Shown one piece after another: positions 1 through 12,070 of a DNA stretch of 64,000 bases. Each line of letters starts with the position of its first letter. The stretch's first letter is position 1. Position numbers and translations under genes: made by a program. The stretch comes from Inia geoffrensis (lineage: Eukaryota > Chordata > Mammalia > Artiodactyla > Iniidae): positions 58,742,408 to 58,806,407 of the forward strand of contig CM070904.1 in the NCBI GenBank assembly GCA_036417435.1, read 5' to 3'. Below the pieces are notes generated by a model that made no database searches, was not told the origin of the DNA, and worked only from the letters and a program-made list of their open reading frames with translations.

Positions 1-149
1 TAGAAATGTCATATCTTTCTGTCTGTCAAAAGTGGCAAAAATCCATATCCAACAATAACAGGCTTTTACTTATTGACTCTACCCAGCTTAAAATGTGTGT
101 TTCGGAAGCAAAATGAGATACAGATTAAGATCAAGGGCTTTGCAGTCAA

Positions 150-345
150 ATGGATCTAGTTTTGAAACTCAGCTCTGACACTAACTAGCTGTTGGTCACA
201 ATTTACTTATCTTTAAGATGGGATACCATTATCCACCCTATAGGGTTGTAGTGAGAAGTAAATAAGTGAATGCATGTAAAATTATTGCTATAATTCTGAG
301 AAATAGTAAAGGTTCATTAATTGGGAACTGCTATTATTATTTACA
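150..345 (+). repeat. MIR SINE
   Basis: Sense MIR pattern: CTCTGACACTAACTAGCTGT, CCTATAGGGTTGTAGTGAG, then the AT-rich end. Confidence 0.75.
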
Positions 346-680
346 TAATTTATATCAATATATATTCAAGTATTCTTTCTACATTGTTGATTTTTTCTTG
401 GTCCCAAATATAGGTTCTATATAAATATGCCTAAGTGAACCAAGAATATGTAAGGCTTTGTTTCCCCAAGACTCTGCATGTAATAATTGCTAAATGAATT
501 TCAAATTTTATTTAATCCACCATGAAATGTCTTTGATTACAATATATATTTCCTATATGGAAGAGATGGCTTAAATAAAGGAAAAAGGTTCTCACGCTAA
601 TGTACTTTAATTGAATCAAACCACTTTTTGTGGTTTTCTTCAGTAAGATCAAATGAAGTATGCTCTTAAAACACAGTCCT

Positions 681-902
681 GGGGCTTCCCTCGTGGCGCA
701 GTGGTTGAGAGTCACCTGCCAGTGCAGGGGACACGGGTTCGTGACCCGGTCCGGGAAGATCCCACATGCCGTGGAGTGGCTGGGCCCGTGAGCCATGGCT
801 GCTGAGCCTGCGTGTCCGGAGCCTGTGCTCCGCAACGGGAGAGGCCACAACAGTGAGAGGCCCGCGTACTACAAAAAGAACCACACACACACAAAAAACA
901 AG
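681..902 (+). repeat. CHR SINE
   Basis: A tRNA-derived SINE of the cetacean/hippo CHR family: head GGCTTCCCTCGTGGCGCAGTG, B-box region GGTTCGTGACC, and tail with CA- and A-rich sequence. The minus-strand open frames here are shadows of the SINE. Target-site duplication is unclear. Confidence 0.9.
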
Positions 903-969
903 AACATCCAAGAGACCATATCTAGGTAGAGAGTTTACTTAGTATTTGCAGTGAACTTCAATCCAGGAA

Positions 970-1400
970 TTTTTTTTTTTTTTTTTTGAAGTATAGCTGA
1001 TTTACAATATTGTATTAGTTTCAGGTATACAGCAAAGTGAGTCAGTATACATATATATATACTTTTTTTTTCAGATTCTTTTCCATTAGAGGTTACTACA
1101 AGATACTATAGTTCCCTGTGCTATATAGTAAATCCTTATTGATTATATATTTTATATATAGTAGTGTTTATTTGTTAATCCTATACTCCTAATTTATCCC
1201 TTCCCCCCTTTCCCCTTTGGTTACCATAAGCTTGTTTTCTATTCTATGAGTCTGTTTCTGTTTTGTAAATAAACTCATTTGTACTATTTTTTAGGTTCCA
1301 CATATAAGTGATATAATACAATATTAGTCTTTCACTGTCTTCATTTAGTATAATGTTCCATGTTGCTGCAAATGACAATATTTCATTCTTTTTTTGTCAG
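970..1400 (-). repeat. L1 3' end (cetartiodactyl-type)
   Basis: Antisense L1: poly-T at 970-987, then the familiar 3' UTR/ORF2-end sequence (CTGATTTACAATATTGTATTAG onward). It is 5'-truncated near 1400. Confidence 0.85.
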
Positions 1401-2134
1401 GCCAGATATCTTTTAAAATTGTTTCTATAGATTGAGTTCAAGGTACTGTCATAATGAGTGACTGGTGAGTGACTCTAAATGAGTCTGATGCAAAACACCA
1501 GGCCCTCAAAAATACAATTTGATGTCTAACAAAATCTAAAAGCATGCCTGATTTTTGGAAGCTTCTGGATCATCTTTGAACATTGGAGAACCTGAACTGA
1601 CTACTTAGTGATTGAGTTTGGGGATACGGACATGAGTGGAGTAAGAAAACCTTGCCCATTCCCATATTTACCAATGATTGTATTTTCGTTCTTTAGAAAC
1701 TCAATGTGTTTCTTCCTACATGAAGCCTTGCTTTGCCCTTTCTCCTTGAACTGGAGTCAGCTCACTGGAGTCAACAGCACTGAACATCCCGGAGAAGAGG
1801 TAGTCTCAAGCTTTTAGCTCCAGATGAGACCCATTTACCATCCTGGATTACACGGGGGCCACTCAAAAGCAGATTCCCCACCAAAACTAATGCTTCTTGC
1901 CCATCTCAGCAGTTCCATGTCAAGGTCTTCTCTTATCCCTAGCTGACACACCTGGGAGCTGCAGATGCCAACAGATGCTTGGTAGCTTCACACCTCCCAT
2001 CTTAAAGTGGCTATCCTCCTTTTCTAGGAAGGTGTCAAACACCCGTTTTGACCCACATTTCTGCCTCTTACCTCAAACATCATCAGGAACTCAAGCTCAC
2101 TTTAATTACCTGCTCTTTTTTTTTTTTTTTTTTA
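1401..2134. other. no gene seen
   Basis: Unique-looking sequence with short chance frames and a T run at 2117-2133. Nothing else recognised. Confidence 0.5.
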
Positions 2135-2340
2135 AATCCATGGGCCAAATCCAGCCCTCTGCCTCTTTTTGTGAATAGAGTTTTACTGGAGCACAACCAA
2201 GCCCATTTCTTTACATATTGTCTATAGCTGCTCTCACACAAAAAAGACAGAGTTGAGTGGTTGTGACAGAGGCCATCTGGCCTGCAAAGCTTAAAATATT
2301 TACTAGATGGCTCCTTATAGAGAAAGTTTGCTGACCCCTA
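2135..2340. repeat. hAT-Charlie-type nonautonomous element
   Basis: Recognised by GGGCCAAATCCAGCCC at one end, TTTTACTGGAGCACAACCA inside, and GAAAGTTTGCTGACCCCTA at the other end. Exact MER name not assigned. Confidence 0.75.
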
Positions 2341-2379
2341 GCCTAGACTTTCATCCTCATCTGACTCTGTACATCCACT

Positions 2380-3240
2380 CACCTGACCTGCTCTTTCACT
2401 TCTGCTGCCATCACGTCTACTCTGCCACCTGGAGCTAAGAGTCCAGCAGCACCAGACCTGTGTGCATCCTCAGCTTCAGCTCTTTGCTTTCTTACTCCAA
2501 GTAAAACCTGGATGTGCGCTGCTGAAATCATTTCTGATGCACGGTAGTCAGCATGAGCTGTTTTTCTTTTACATCCTACCTAACTACAGGTCTGATCCTG
2601 GAGTCAGTGTTCTCCTTGCCTCATCCTTCCAAACCCTCAGCTCTGTGAAGTTTGTGCCATCAGACTTTGTCACCTTCTCCCCCGCTTTGTTGAGTTCTAG
2701 AGATCTCAGTTGCCTTCGTTATTTGATAAAGTTAGCACCTGGATCACTGTCTTTTTATTATTCTACCATTATTCTCCTAGACTTCCTTCTTACTGACTTC
2801 AGCATCCACGTGGATGATACATCCAGTACCTTCAATTCTCAGTTTCTGGACCTCCCCACCTTACAACAGAATGATTTTATTCTTCACCCATCCTCAGCCA
2901 CTTTCTGCTATGGTCATACTTTTGACCTTGTGATCATCAGTAAGTCCATCATCTCCAAAATTTCAAGTTCAAGCATGCCACTCTCTCCTAAACAGCTCAA
3001 TAAACCAGGTACATGTACACAGCAACATTTTGACTTCATTAAGGTGTTCCAAGCTGTTGGGTTTGTGACTGTATCACTATCAATGTTCCCTCCCCAGATC
3101 CTCTCTTCCTTCTGTACCCAACTTAAATTATATAATACATTCATATAATACAATATTAAAGCCACTCTTTGACCACACCCTTCACTCCTTTCTGCCACCC
3201 TCTCTCACCTGACCGATCTGCAACCCTGGTTTCACCCAAT
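2380..3240 (+). repeat. degenerate LINE endonuclease remnant (L2/CR1-like)
   Basis: A + strand frame open for 228 codons from 2462 reads like the end of a LINE apurinic endonuclease domain. DFSIHVDD (from residue 112) resembles the GDFNIHVDD motif, and GHTFDLVI (from residue 151) resembles GHTLDLVI. The N of GDFN and the final SDH-type motif are degraded (SPKQ near the end), so it cannot be functional. The family assignment comes from the motif pattern; chance openness of a pyrimidine-rich strand also contributes to the frame length. The minus-strand 94-codon frame is a shadow. Confidence 0.5.
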
Positions 3241-3339
3241 AGTCCCCATACACCTAAACACCTGAACATTGTTGAAGACACAATAGCTATGTCAGCCAGT
3301 ATCACCTTAAATGCTGGCTATAAATCTCAGACCAGTAGT

Positions 3340-3860
3340 TATATTAGGATTTTCCAGGGAAAGAGACCAACGGTAGATAGAGAGATGATAGATGATAGAT
3401 AGATAGTTAGATAGATAGATAGATAGATAGATAGTAGATAGATAGGGTGATAAGGTGATCATGGAGTCTGAGAAGTCCCAAGACCTATAGTTGGCAGACT
3501 AGAAATCCTGGAGAGTGAATGGTGTAGTGCCAATCCATGTCCAGATGCCTGAGAACCAGGAAAGTCAATGATATAAGTTCTACTCCAAGACTGAGTCCAG
3601 AGTCCAAAGGCAGAAGACCAATGTCCCAGTTCCAAGACAGTAAGACGGAGAGAGTGAATTCTCCTTTCCTTAGCCTTTTTGTTCCATTCAGGCCCTCAGT
3701 GGATTGGATGACGCCCACTACACTGAGGAGGACAGTCTGTTTTACTCAGTCTACGGATTCAGATGTTAGTCTCATCCAGAAACACCCTCACAGATGCACC
3801 CAGAATAATGTTTAACTAACTATCTGGGCACCAGTCAAATTGACACATAAAATTAACTAT
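3340..3860. repeat. ancient interspersed repeat, family not assigned
   Basis: The pattern AGGATTTTCCAGGGAAAGAGACC, a GATA microsatellite, GGATTGGATGACGCCCAC and GACACATAAAATTAAC at the end is a familiar mammalian repeat that I cannot name. The frames over it have no known product. Confidence 0.6.
3373..3446. repeat. (GATA)n microsatellite
   Basis: Imperfect GATA/TAGA repeat inside the older repeat at 3.34-3.86 kb. Confidence 0.95.
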
Positions 3861-4295
3861 TGCGGTAGTCAAGTTCTATCATATTACTTTTATAGGACTT
3901 TAACATTCCCACTTTTCAAAATGATAGTTTAATATCTTGTCTTTACTCCTTGAATCTCCTAACCCCTTTTACTCTCCATGCTCTCAGCATATAACATTGC
4001 TTCATAAATCATTGAGAAAATGGAAGTAATTCAGTAAGAATTCCTTTACCTTTCCAACCTAAAACTGTTTACTCACCTCACTCTGTGCCTGACCTCTGCC
4101 TGCTTTGTTTTATGACAGAGCAATCATCTCTGCTGCCACAACTGCAACACCCCTCTAGTTGTGCTCTGGATCCCATTCCCCCTCTCCTTATCAGGGTCTC
4201 GATTTCTCAATTATCTCTCTATCATCCTCTCCTGAATCATCAGTCTTCACTCAATTACTCCCATGGTCATAAACCACCTCTGGTAACTCCTTTCT

Positions 4296-4299
<4 letters not shown>
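3861..4299. other. no gene seen
   Basis: C/T-rich sequence before the CA repeat. No gene or clear repeat family. Confidence 0.5.

Positions 4300-4336
<37 letters not shown>
4300..4336. repeat. (CA)n microsatellite
   Basis: Uninterrupted CA dinucleotide run of about 18 units, followed by an A/C/T-rich triplet-like stretch. Confidence 0.97.
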
Positions 4337-4338
<2 letters not shown>

Positions 4339-4579
4339 CAAAAACAACAACTACTACTACAGCAACAGTAGCAACAATAGCAGCAAAAAGACCCTCACTT
4401 CACCTTACATCCTCTTCCAGTGGTCTCTTGGGCCTCCACTAAAATGTTTTCTAAGAGGAGTATTCCCTGTCCACATATTTAAAAGTAGTCACACAGGTAC
4501 TCTTTATCTTATTCTATTTGAAGTCTCTACGTTGCATTTATCACTCCATTATGTGTATATATGTTGATGGTGTGTGTTT

Positions 4580-4842
4580 CCTGTTTTTCTCTCCCCAGCA
4601 TTACATAAGCTCTGTGAAAGCAGGTGTCTTCTCTGTCTTTTCACCTTCATATTATCAGCACATGTGACAGACATAGAGGATGCTCAATAATGATTTCTCA
4701 AATGATTGAATGAATGAACTATTTCCTTTTTGTTTTCTGTCTATTGCTAGACCATAGGATTCTCAAGGGCAAGGACTTTGTGTCTTATGTATGTCTTTGT
4801 AGTTGATTTCATAAACACTTGTTGAATGAGTGAATGAGTCAT
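4580..4842 (+). repeat. two L2 3' ends in tandem
   Basis: Each shows the L2 end pattern with a terminal GAATGA-type repeat: ATGCTCAATAATGATTTCTC at 4680 and ACACTTGTTGAATGAGTGAA at 4817. Confidence 0.65.
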
Positions 4843-5584
4843 TGATATAAATGAGCAATAACCTAAAGATAAAAGTTATTAACATGATGTTCTACTTTTA
4901 AAATTGGCATTGGCATTTTTACTTTAAAAAATCAGAATGATTTCTTTTAGATTTATACTAATTCCTTTTAAACTAGTGCTAATTTGTGTGACTTATCCAT
5001 ATGCATCTAAATTAATTTTTCTAACTTTAACTAAGACTTATAAATAAATAAGTGTACATATATGTATGTAGATGGATGGCTATATATACACCTACCCACA
5101 CATATATAAAACATATGTTAGTCCTGTTCTAAGAATCTGCCAAACTTTCTTGGTAAGACTTGCCAATTGCAATCATGTGACAGGATGACAGTTCTCTTCT
5201 CTGGGAGAAGTCCAGACTTACAATGTCTGGGACAGAAATAATATAGACCAAGAAACATATATAGCTGATGATGGATGATTTTTGGCTCCCATAATGTGAG
5301 GTTTGGTCTTCTTATTGTGAGACTTTGAAAATCATTAGACCAGAATTTTTTTTTTTTTTTATTTCTACTCAGCTAAAAATTTTCTTTCTCATATTTCTGT
5401 ATGCAGGCATACTGCAAAGATAATTTGCCTGGTCAATTTGGATTTATACTAAACGCTACCACTTAATGATAGCTTGAGATCTTTTTGCCAGTGTAGCTGC
5501 CTTATTTTTATTGGCCTTGTAAGCATGTGCCCAAATATACCCAATTACAGATGCTTTCCTGTCATCATTGATAAAATACTCCTT
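4843..5584. other. no gene seen
   Basis: AT-rich sequence with an ATGTAT-rich patch near 5050-5115 and a T17 run at 5344. No gene recognised. Confidence 0.5.
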
Positions 5585-5599
5585 AAGAATGAAGGTGTT

Positions 5600-5810
5600 G
5601 GGCTCCCCTGGTGGCACAGTGGTTGAGAGTCCGCCTGCCGATGCAGGGGACACGGGTTCGTGCCCCGGTCTGGGAAGATCCCACATGCCGCGGAGCGGCT
5701 GGGCCCGTGAGCCATGGCCGCTGGGCCTGCGCGTCCGGAGCCTGTGCTCCGCGATGGGAGGGGCCACAACAGTGAGAGGCCCGCGTACCGCAAAAAAAAA
5801 AAAAAAAAAA
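5600..5810 (+). repeat. CHR SINE, complete with perfect 15-bp TSD
   Basis: Full-length CHR SINE with a poly-A tail of about 20. It is bracketed by the perfect target-site duplication AAGAATGAAGGTGTT (5585-5599 and 5811-5825). The perfect duplication and pure tail suggest a relatively recent insertion. Confidence 0.95.
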
Positions 5811-5825
5811 AAGAATGAAGGTGTT

Positions 5826-7779
5826 TTCACTCTCAGGCAGAACTGATTCTAAGAAGGTGACGGGGCCACGTCAGTGATTGCATATGTACACAGAGGAGGT
5901 AGCAGTTAGGAATGCTCTTAGCTGCAAGCAACAAAAAAATCAACTAGCAGTGGCATCAACAAATTTTCGCTCAGTGGCTTAATGACATTAAGGCTGCTAT
6001 CTCTACAATGCCACTGGCCTTCTCAATGTCAAATGATGGCTGCAGCATAAAAGTGTTCTGGCACCCTTGTCTCAGCAAAAGCATGTTACAAATGCAGGAA
6101 GCAGGAGGTGTGTGGGCAATATCCTTGAACATTGTCTTCTCATCAAGGAGAGAAAACTCTTCAACAGACTTCTCTTAACATCTTCTTGGCTCCAAATTGG
6201 TCCCATGACAGTCCTTGGACCAGCTGCTGAAGCCATATTTCCTGAGAACTAGAGATTGTTGCCTGATTTCTGAACAAACCTGGGGCTCCATTTGAAAGAA
6301 TAAAAAGAGGAATGACCTTTCATTGGCAAGGAACGGTGTCTCCCACATAAGCTACCAAGAACACTCATGAGACTTCATGGAGATCATGCTTCTGTTGAAT
6401 CTGGAATTCAGGTAGAAGTTGGCCAGGTGAATAAAGTTTGGAAAGGTTGAAAAGGCAGAGGGAGCTGCTTCTGCAAGTGTATGGAACAATCAGAGAACTG
6501 CAAATAATTAGAGTTGGGCATTCTGTATGTGTGGAAGAGTGAGAGAAGAGACTGCAGAGGTTGACGGGAGTCATATCACGCTATGAAGACAAGTGAAAGC
6601 AGGGAGTCAAGTTCTCACACCTTCAGGAATTCATTCTGAGGTTGTTAAATTTGCAAATAAATACCTGTCTGGGCTTTCCCTCCAACCCCCCACCCCACAT
6701 GTGGCTGAGAAGATCTAGACAATACTTCCATTTCCCCGTTTTAAAGAAGAAAGATAGAGCAGTCATTACGCATGATTACTTGCTCTCTCCTTCTCTCCTT
6801 AGCCAAATCTTGCTTGGGAATTTTTCAGGTGTTTGCTAAGCCAGACTGTACTCAGTGGGTTATGGAGCCTCAGAGGACTTGCCAGCTACACCTCCTCTAC
6901 TAAAACCTTTGGAGAAAAGCTGCTGAGTGCTTAGAATGAAACCAGTCCTGCTACCGTGATCATTATTGATTAGACCAAGGGATCAGTACCTGAGCCAAAA
7001 GCTGCCCAGTAGGAACGCAACTTATTAGATAATGACAGACAAACATAATCAGATCTTCTCACTTTGGGAAGGTTAACAGAGCGAGGGACAGATGCCAGAA
7101 ATATCAGTAGCAGAGGCAAGGTGCAGAGGAGGGAGAAGGGAGAAAAAGGGCTAGAGAGAGAATAAGAGGAAGGGAAAGGGAACAATAGCTGAGCTCACAA
7201 TAAGTCTTTAATCTTGGAAACTGTGGGAAAAAGAACAGAGAAAGCATCAACTGTTGAACAATTCTTTAGTGACCTGAATTGTATTATCATCAGGCCATAT
7301 GAATCATTAAATTTATTTTCAAAATGCAAGATAATCCCATTCCTCCAAAGAATATGACATAGTCAGATAAAATTATTGTTGCAGGTTGTAATCATAAATT
7401 ATTTTGGATCAGATTGAACTGCTATTCACCTTCCAAGGTAAGTACCTGAGGTGTGAGGTCTCTGGGAATAGGCATGTCACTGTTTCCTTTCTGTGGGCTT
7501 GTGGTTGATGGCTCATAGAGAAGACTTCCTTTCTTCCCTGAGTAGTTTTGAATAAGAAAACAATTATCAAAATGGAATGAGGTAATCTCTGAGGCAACAA
7601 GAGAAAGAGAAATGATGTTTAGTTATTAGAAACTGAGGGCCAGAGGAGACATGATTCGTGGACCTGCCAGGCTGAGGTATACAGCCTGAAGTGCAAATAG
7701 AAGCAGATTGGAGAACAGGAAAGAAACTTGTGGGGAAAGCAGGCAATAGGGACCTGTTCCAGTTGAAGTATACCTATGT
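5826..7779. other. no gene seen
   Basis: The first 400 bp resembles an old interspersed repeat without a clear name. The rest is unique-looking sequence with only short chance frames. Confidence 0.45.
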
Positions 7780-7945
7780 CTCCTGGAAGAGTAGTTCTTC
7801 ACTGTGGCTACTCATCAGAATTGTCTGGAGTACTATTGAAAAACTCCATTTCCAGACCTTAAGTCCTGCCGAATCAAAATATGGCATTTTATGCAGCTGG
7901 CCCAGCACACACCCATGACGGAGCTTTCACCTGCTGAAGTGAAAA
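7780..7945. repeat. MER5A-like hAT element, degraded
   Basis: Weak MER5A pattern (ACTGTGGCTACTCATCAGAAT and TTTCCAGACCTTAAGTCC). Confidence 0.45.
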
Positions 7946-9158
7946 TATTTGTGTCGTGATAGCAGCAGTCCTTTCTTGAGAAGGACTGTCTTTTGTTCTC
8001 AGACCATGGCTATCTTAATTTTTTACTGTAATGTTCTTCCTTTTATGAAATTGTTGTGATAAAACATGGTACTCCTTTTAAACAATGTTCTAAGCAAAAT
8101 CAAAGTTAGCAAAACTATTGTGGGTTTTGACCTTGGGTAATTTACCATCATTACTATCACTAGTTTCCTGACCTTAAAATGTAACAGAGTGGTTTTGTGC
8201 AGATTAAGTGAGATAACATGCATAATGTGCCTGGTACATATGAAACTCTCAAAATTTTCTCTTCCTATGCTGTTAGGTAAAATACTTTAGTTTGCCAAGT
8301 TTGATAACTCCTGCTTAGACAATAAAGGTGATTTATTGTTTCAGATAAGTGAAAAGTCTAGATCTTGTGGTGGGCATAGGGTATTATTTAAACAGACTTG
8401 ACTCTAATTTTCTATGATTCGTTCTGTTCTACCCTCCTCTCTGTTTTGGTTTTGTCTCTGGGCTACCTCTTCAATGTGGCTGCACATAATGAGAGATCCA
8501 CATAGTGAGAAAGAATGCAGTTCCTGAAACCAGGAACCAAATTCCAGTCCTAAGGAGTCTGGACCACCCCTGAGCCAGTGACTATGACCAGAGAATGCCA
8601 TGCATTGACTGGCTTAGCCATGATGCATCTGTTCCTGAACCAATGCCGGTGCTAAGGGAAGTGGGGTTACCCTAATCAATTTAACGCGCCAGGACCAGTC
8701 CCCAAAGCTGGAGATGCTGTAAACCCCAATAAAACCAAAAGGCTGCCACCCAATGGGCTGGAGGAGAATTGAAGTTGGAGGAATTACCACAGGCCCTTCC
8801 ATAGCCTTATTCCTAAATATACTTGCTATTGGCTACCTGTATACAGCAGCCTCCTATACATACCCTTGCTGCCTGCATTAAAGTAGTTTGGGTTAAAATG
8901 AAAGAAGCTTCCAGCATTAAATGTTATTTACTTAATACTTAAAAGTACTAAAACGTTGTTATTGAAGATTGAAAAATATAGAAAATGAGAAGGGAGAAAA
9001 GGCTCTTATGCCACGAGCAAAGATAACCATCATTAAAATTTAGCTTTATCATCGTCTTTCTCTTATGTGTGTGTATATTGTTATATACCAAATTTTGTAT
9101 GTCATTTTAAATTGAGTTTTAAGCTAATATATACCTTTCTTGATTATAAGAGAAGTAT
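7946..9158. other. no gene seen
   Basis: Unique-looking AT-rich DNA. A weak MIR-end pattern lies near 8190-8260. Confidence 0.45.
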
Positions 9159-9170
9159 CTAGTCAAGTTT

Positions 9171-9383
9171 GGTTTTTTTTTTGCGATATGCAGGCCTCTC
9201 ACTGTTGTGGCCTCTCCCGTTGCGGAGCACAGGCTCCGGACGTGCAGGCTCAGCGGCCATGGCTCACGGGCCCAACCGCTCCGCGGCATAGTGGGATCTT
9301 CCCAGACCGGAGCACGAACCCGTTTCCCCTGCATCGGCAGGCGGACTCTCAATGACTGCGCCACCAGGGAAGCCCAGGAAGCC
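9171..9383 (-). repeat. CHR SINE
   Basis: Antisense CHR SINE; the poly-T is at the left and the conserved head is at the right. It is flanked by the 12-bp duplication CTAGTCAAGTTT (9159-9170 and 9384-9395). Confidence 0.93.
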
Positions 9384-9826
9384 CTAGTCAAGTTTTTAAA
9401 ATGGGAAAATACAGAAGTGTAAAGTAAAAAGAAAGGATGGATGGCAGAAAGTAAGACAAAAAGAGAAATTTCATTGAAATACCATCTCTAATTTTTAGTA
9501 TGCATCAAATTTGTTTATTTGTTTTATATAGTTGAGGTAAAGCTATTTATACTTATGTTTTAAGCATAATTAAAAAAATGCTCATTTGTCCTAGATGACA
9601 GATAATATTTACCACTGGATGGTTTATTAGTCTTTCCCAATTAAAAAAAATGACTCGTAATCAATATGAGTTTTAAAGATGTGAAACTCATAACTCAAGC
9701 TTCCTAGCAATAAAAGTGACCACTGTTACTGTATGTAGCTCTGTTTTATGGAAGGGAGGGTGGCAGCTTAACATGTAATAATTCTCTCAGTGTGGGTCAC
9801 AACTTAGTAAATAGTTTAGCCATTTT

Positions 9827-10230
9827 TTATTTTAATTTTTAAAATCAAAGTAGTATATGCACATAATTTTAAAAGATAAATACAAACACAGAAGTCCTCT
9901 GCTCCACCTCTCCTAGTGGATCCACTTCTAGTCCATCTTCCCAGAGATAACCACTTTCAGTTCTTTTTGCTGTATCTTCTAGAGACTGTACTGGCATGTG
10001 TCCTAATGCTTTTAGTACCATTTATAGTTATTGATTTTAAACTTTAACTGCTACCTCTCAACTCTAGAATATGAGTACTTAGCAATCTTCCACTCCTCCT
10101 CTCATCCTCCAAATATTATATCACAATTTTTGGTTAAATAAACATAAATTGTTTGTGTTGCTGTGTCCATATAAATATTGTTTATAGATAAGTATGTAAT
10201 TTATTATGATGATACTTCCTTTCTTCTATA
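9827..10230 (-). repeat. old L1-like fragment
   Basis: Antisense LINE pattern: A/T-rich start, a cytosine-rich block, then the 'AGAGATAACCACTTTCAGTT' motif seen in old L1 3' regions. Family not assigned. Confidence 0.55.
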
Positions 10231-10559
10231 ACTTTGCCTTCCAGAGTTAATTACTGTCTGACTTGGTTTTGTTATTATGTTTTCTTTATTTTCTATACAT
10301 CTCACATTATTTAACCCCCCAAATTTTTAATATTAATTTTTAAAAATTAAACTTTCCCACTGAAATGAAAAACATATCAATAGAGTTAAACATATCAAGT
10401 TCCTCTTGCTTGCTGGCTTGCTTACTTTTTTTGTGCTATCACCTCATCCCAACTGTCCTCCTGTTCCATGGACACAGACTAACCACTTTCCAGGTCCTCT
10501 GCATAGCTGTTGTCCTGGGATTCCCCTCACTACTCTGTGTTGACTACTTTCTAAAGATT

Positions 10560-11345
10560 TTTCCCTTTCACTGTACTCCTTCATTTAGTAGAGCAAATCA
10601 TGCACTGGAAGGCCATTTTTTGAGAGCTTGCTTGTCTGACAAATTTTTATTCATTCACATTCAATTGGTAGTTTGGGTGGGTAGGTAATTCAAGACTAAA
10701 CATTTTCTCTCGGTGCAGTAAAGGCATTTCTCCACTCTTCTGGCATCCTGGGTTTGCAGTTACCCTTCCTTGAATGTGGTCTCCTCTTTCTCTCTGGAAG
10801 TTCTTACCTCTGTCTCAGGTGTTCTAAAATCTTATCGTGAGCTTTGATGTCTGTCTTTTTCTATTCATTGTACCAAGAACTCTGCAGAAACATGTTCTTC
10901 AGTAACAGGATATTTTCTTACATTATTTCTTTGATCATTTCTTTTTATCAATTTGCCTCTCTCTCTTTCAAATTCTTGCTGTTCTGATTTTGTATCTCCT
11001 GTATTGGCATACTTGATTTTCTTATTTTTCCTCTCCTGTAGCTCATCTTTTGCCTTTTATATTATTTTCTCTAGCCGACTTCCCCAACTTTATGTCCTAA
11101 ACACTCTACTAATTTTAAAAAATTCTGCTGACATGCTTTTTAATTTCTGTGAACTTTTATTCTTTTCTTCCTCTCTACTTCTTTTTCTTCAATAACATAT
11201 TCTTCTTGATTTATGGGCACAATATGTCACTTAGTTTTCTGATTATATTAATTATACATTTTAAACACAATTTTTCTGTCCTCCACATTTCTGTTTCTTC
11301 TGCATTCAATTTTATCTTCTAAAAATATGTATTCCTATTTTGTAT
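10560..11345 (-). repeat. old LINE-like fragment
   Basis: A pyrimidine-rich stretch with the antisense pattern of old LINE 3' regions (TTTCTCCACTCTTCTGGC, then TTCTTACATTATTTCTTTGAT). The small + strand open frames in it have no recognisable product. Confidence 0.5.
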
Positions 11346-11566
11346 TTTGGAGGTGGCATTCACGTTCCTGGGGATAGTGGGCTGTCTCTTAGGTTCTAGA
11401 TGGAAGCTCTATATGCTAATTGGAGGCTCCGTGCATGTGTATGCGAGTGAGGTGATGTGAAGTGAGAGGGATGTGGCCGATTTGAGGCTTCACTGCTGCA
11501 GGGTGAAAGGAGAGGGACCTAGCCGTCCAAATGTCAGTATTGTTGGCCTTTTATTTGGGCCAGATC

Positions 11567-12070
11567 CTTTGTGTTAATTTTCTATGACTGCTGTAGTAAA
11601 TTGCCACAATGACTTAAACCAACACAAATTTATTTGATAGTTCTGTAGTTCAGAATTCTATAACAGGTCTTACTAGGCTAAAATCAGGGCTATTTTTCTT
11701 TCTAGAAGGTCTACAGGAGAATTGGTTTTCTCGCCTTTTCCACTTTCTAGCAGCTGACCACATTTCTTTCCTCATGGCCTCCTTCCATGTTCAAAACCAG
11801 CAATGGCTGGTCAAGTCTTCCTCATATCTTATAACTCTGACCCTGACTTTTACTTTTCTGTCTCCCTCTTCCATATTTAAAAGACACTCTGACTACTTTG
11901 GGCTACTCAAATAATCCAGTATAATCTTCTTACTTTAAGGTCAGCTGATTAGCAACCTTCATTCCATCTGCAACCTTAATTCCCCTTAGCCATGAAACAT
12001 AACATATTCACAGGTTTGGGGGATTAGGACCATCTTTGCGGGGGGGGGGTCACTATTCTGCCTACCACAC
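11567..12070 (-). repeat. MaLR LTR (MLT1-like)
   Basis: The antisense pattern of an MLT1-type solo LTR: TTTTCTATGACTGCTGTAGT, CAGTTCTGTAGTT-like segment, and an end with a G10 run and CACTATTCTGCCTACCACA. No internal retroviral genes. Confidence 0.7.

Noticed and set aside
5456..5846. Frames of 82-124 codons over the SINE at 5.6 kb, and similar ones at 9.2, 31.8, 42.0, 48.9 and 52.0 kb
   Set aside because: They are readings of CHR SINE copies; the same peptides recur from copy to copy.
11567..12070. Endogenous retrovirus with coding genes
   Set aside because: This and the 47.8-kb copy are solo LTR-like sequences without gag, pol or env remnants.
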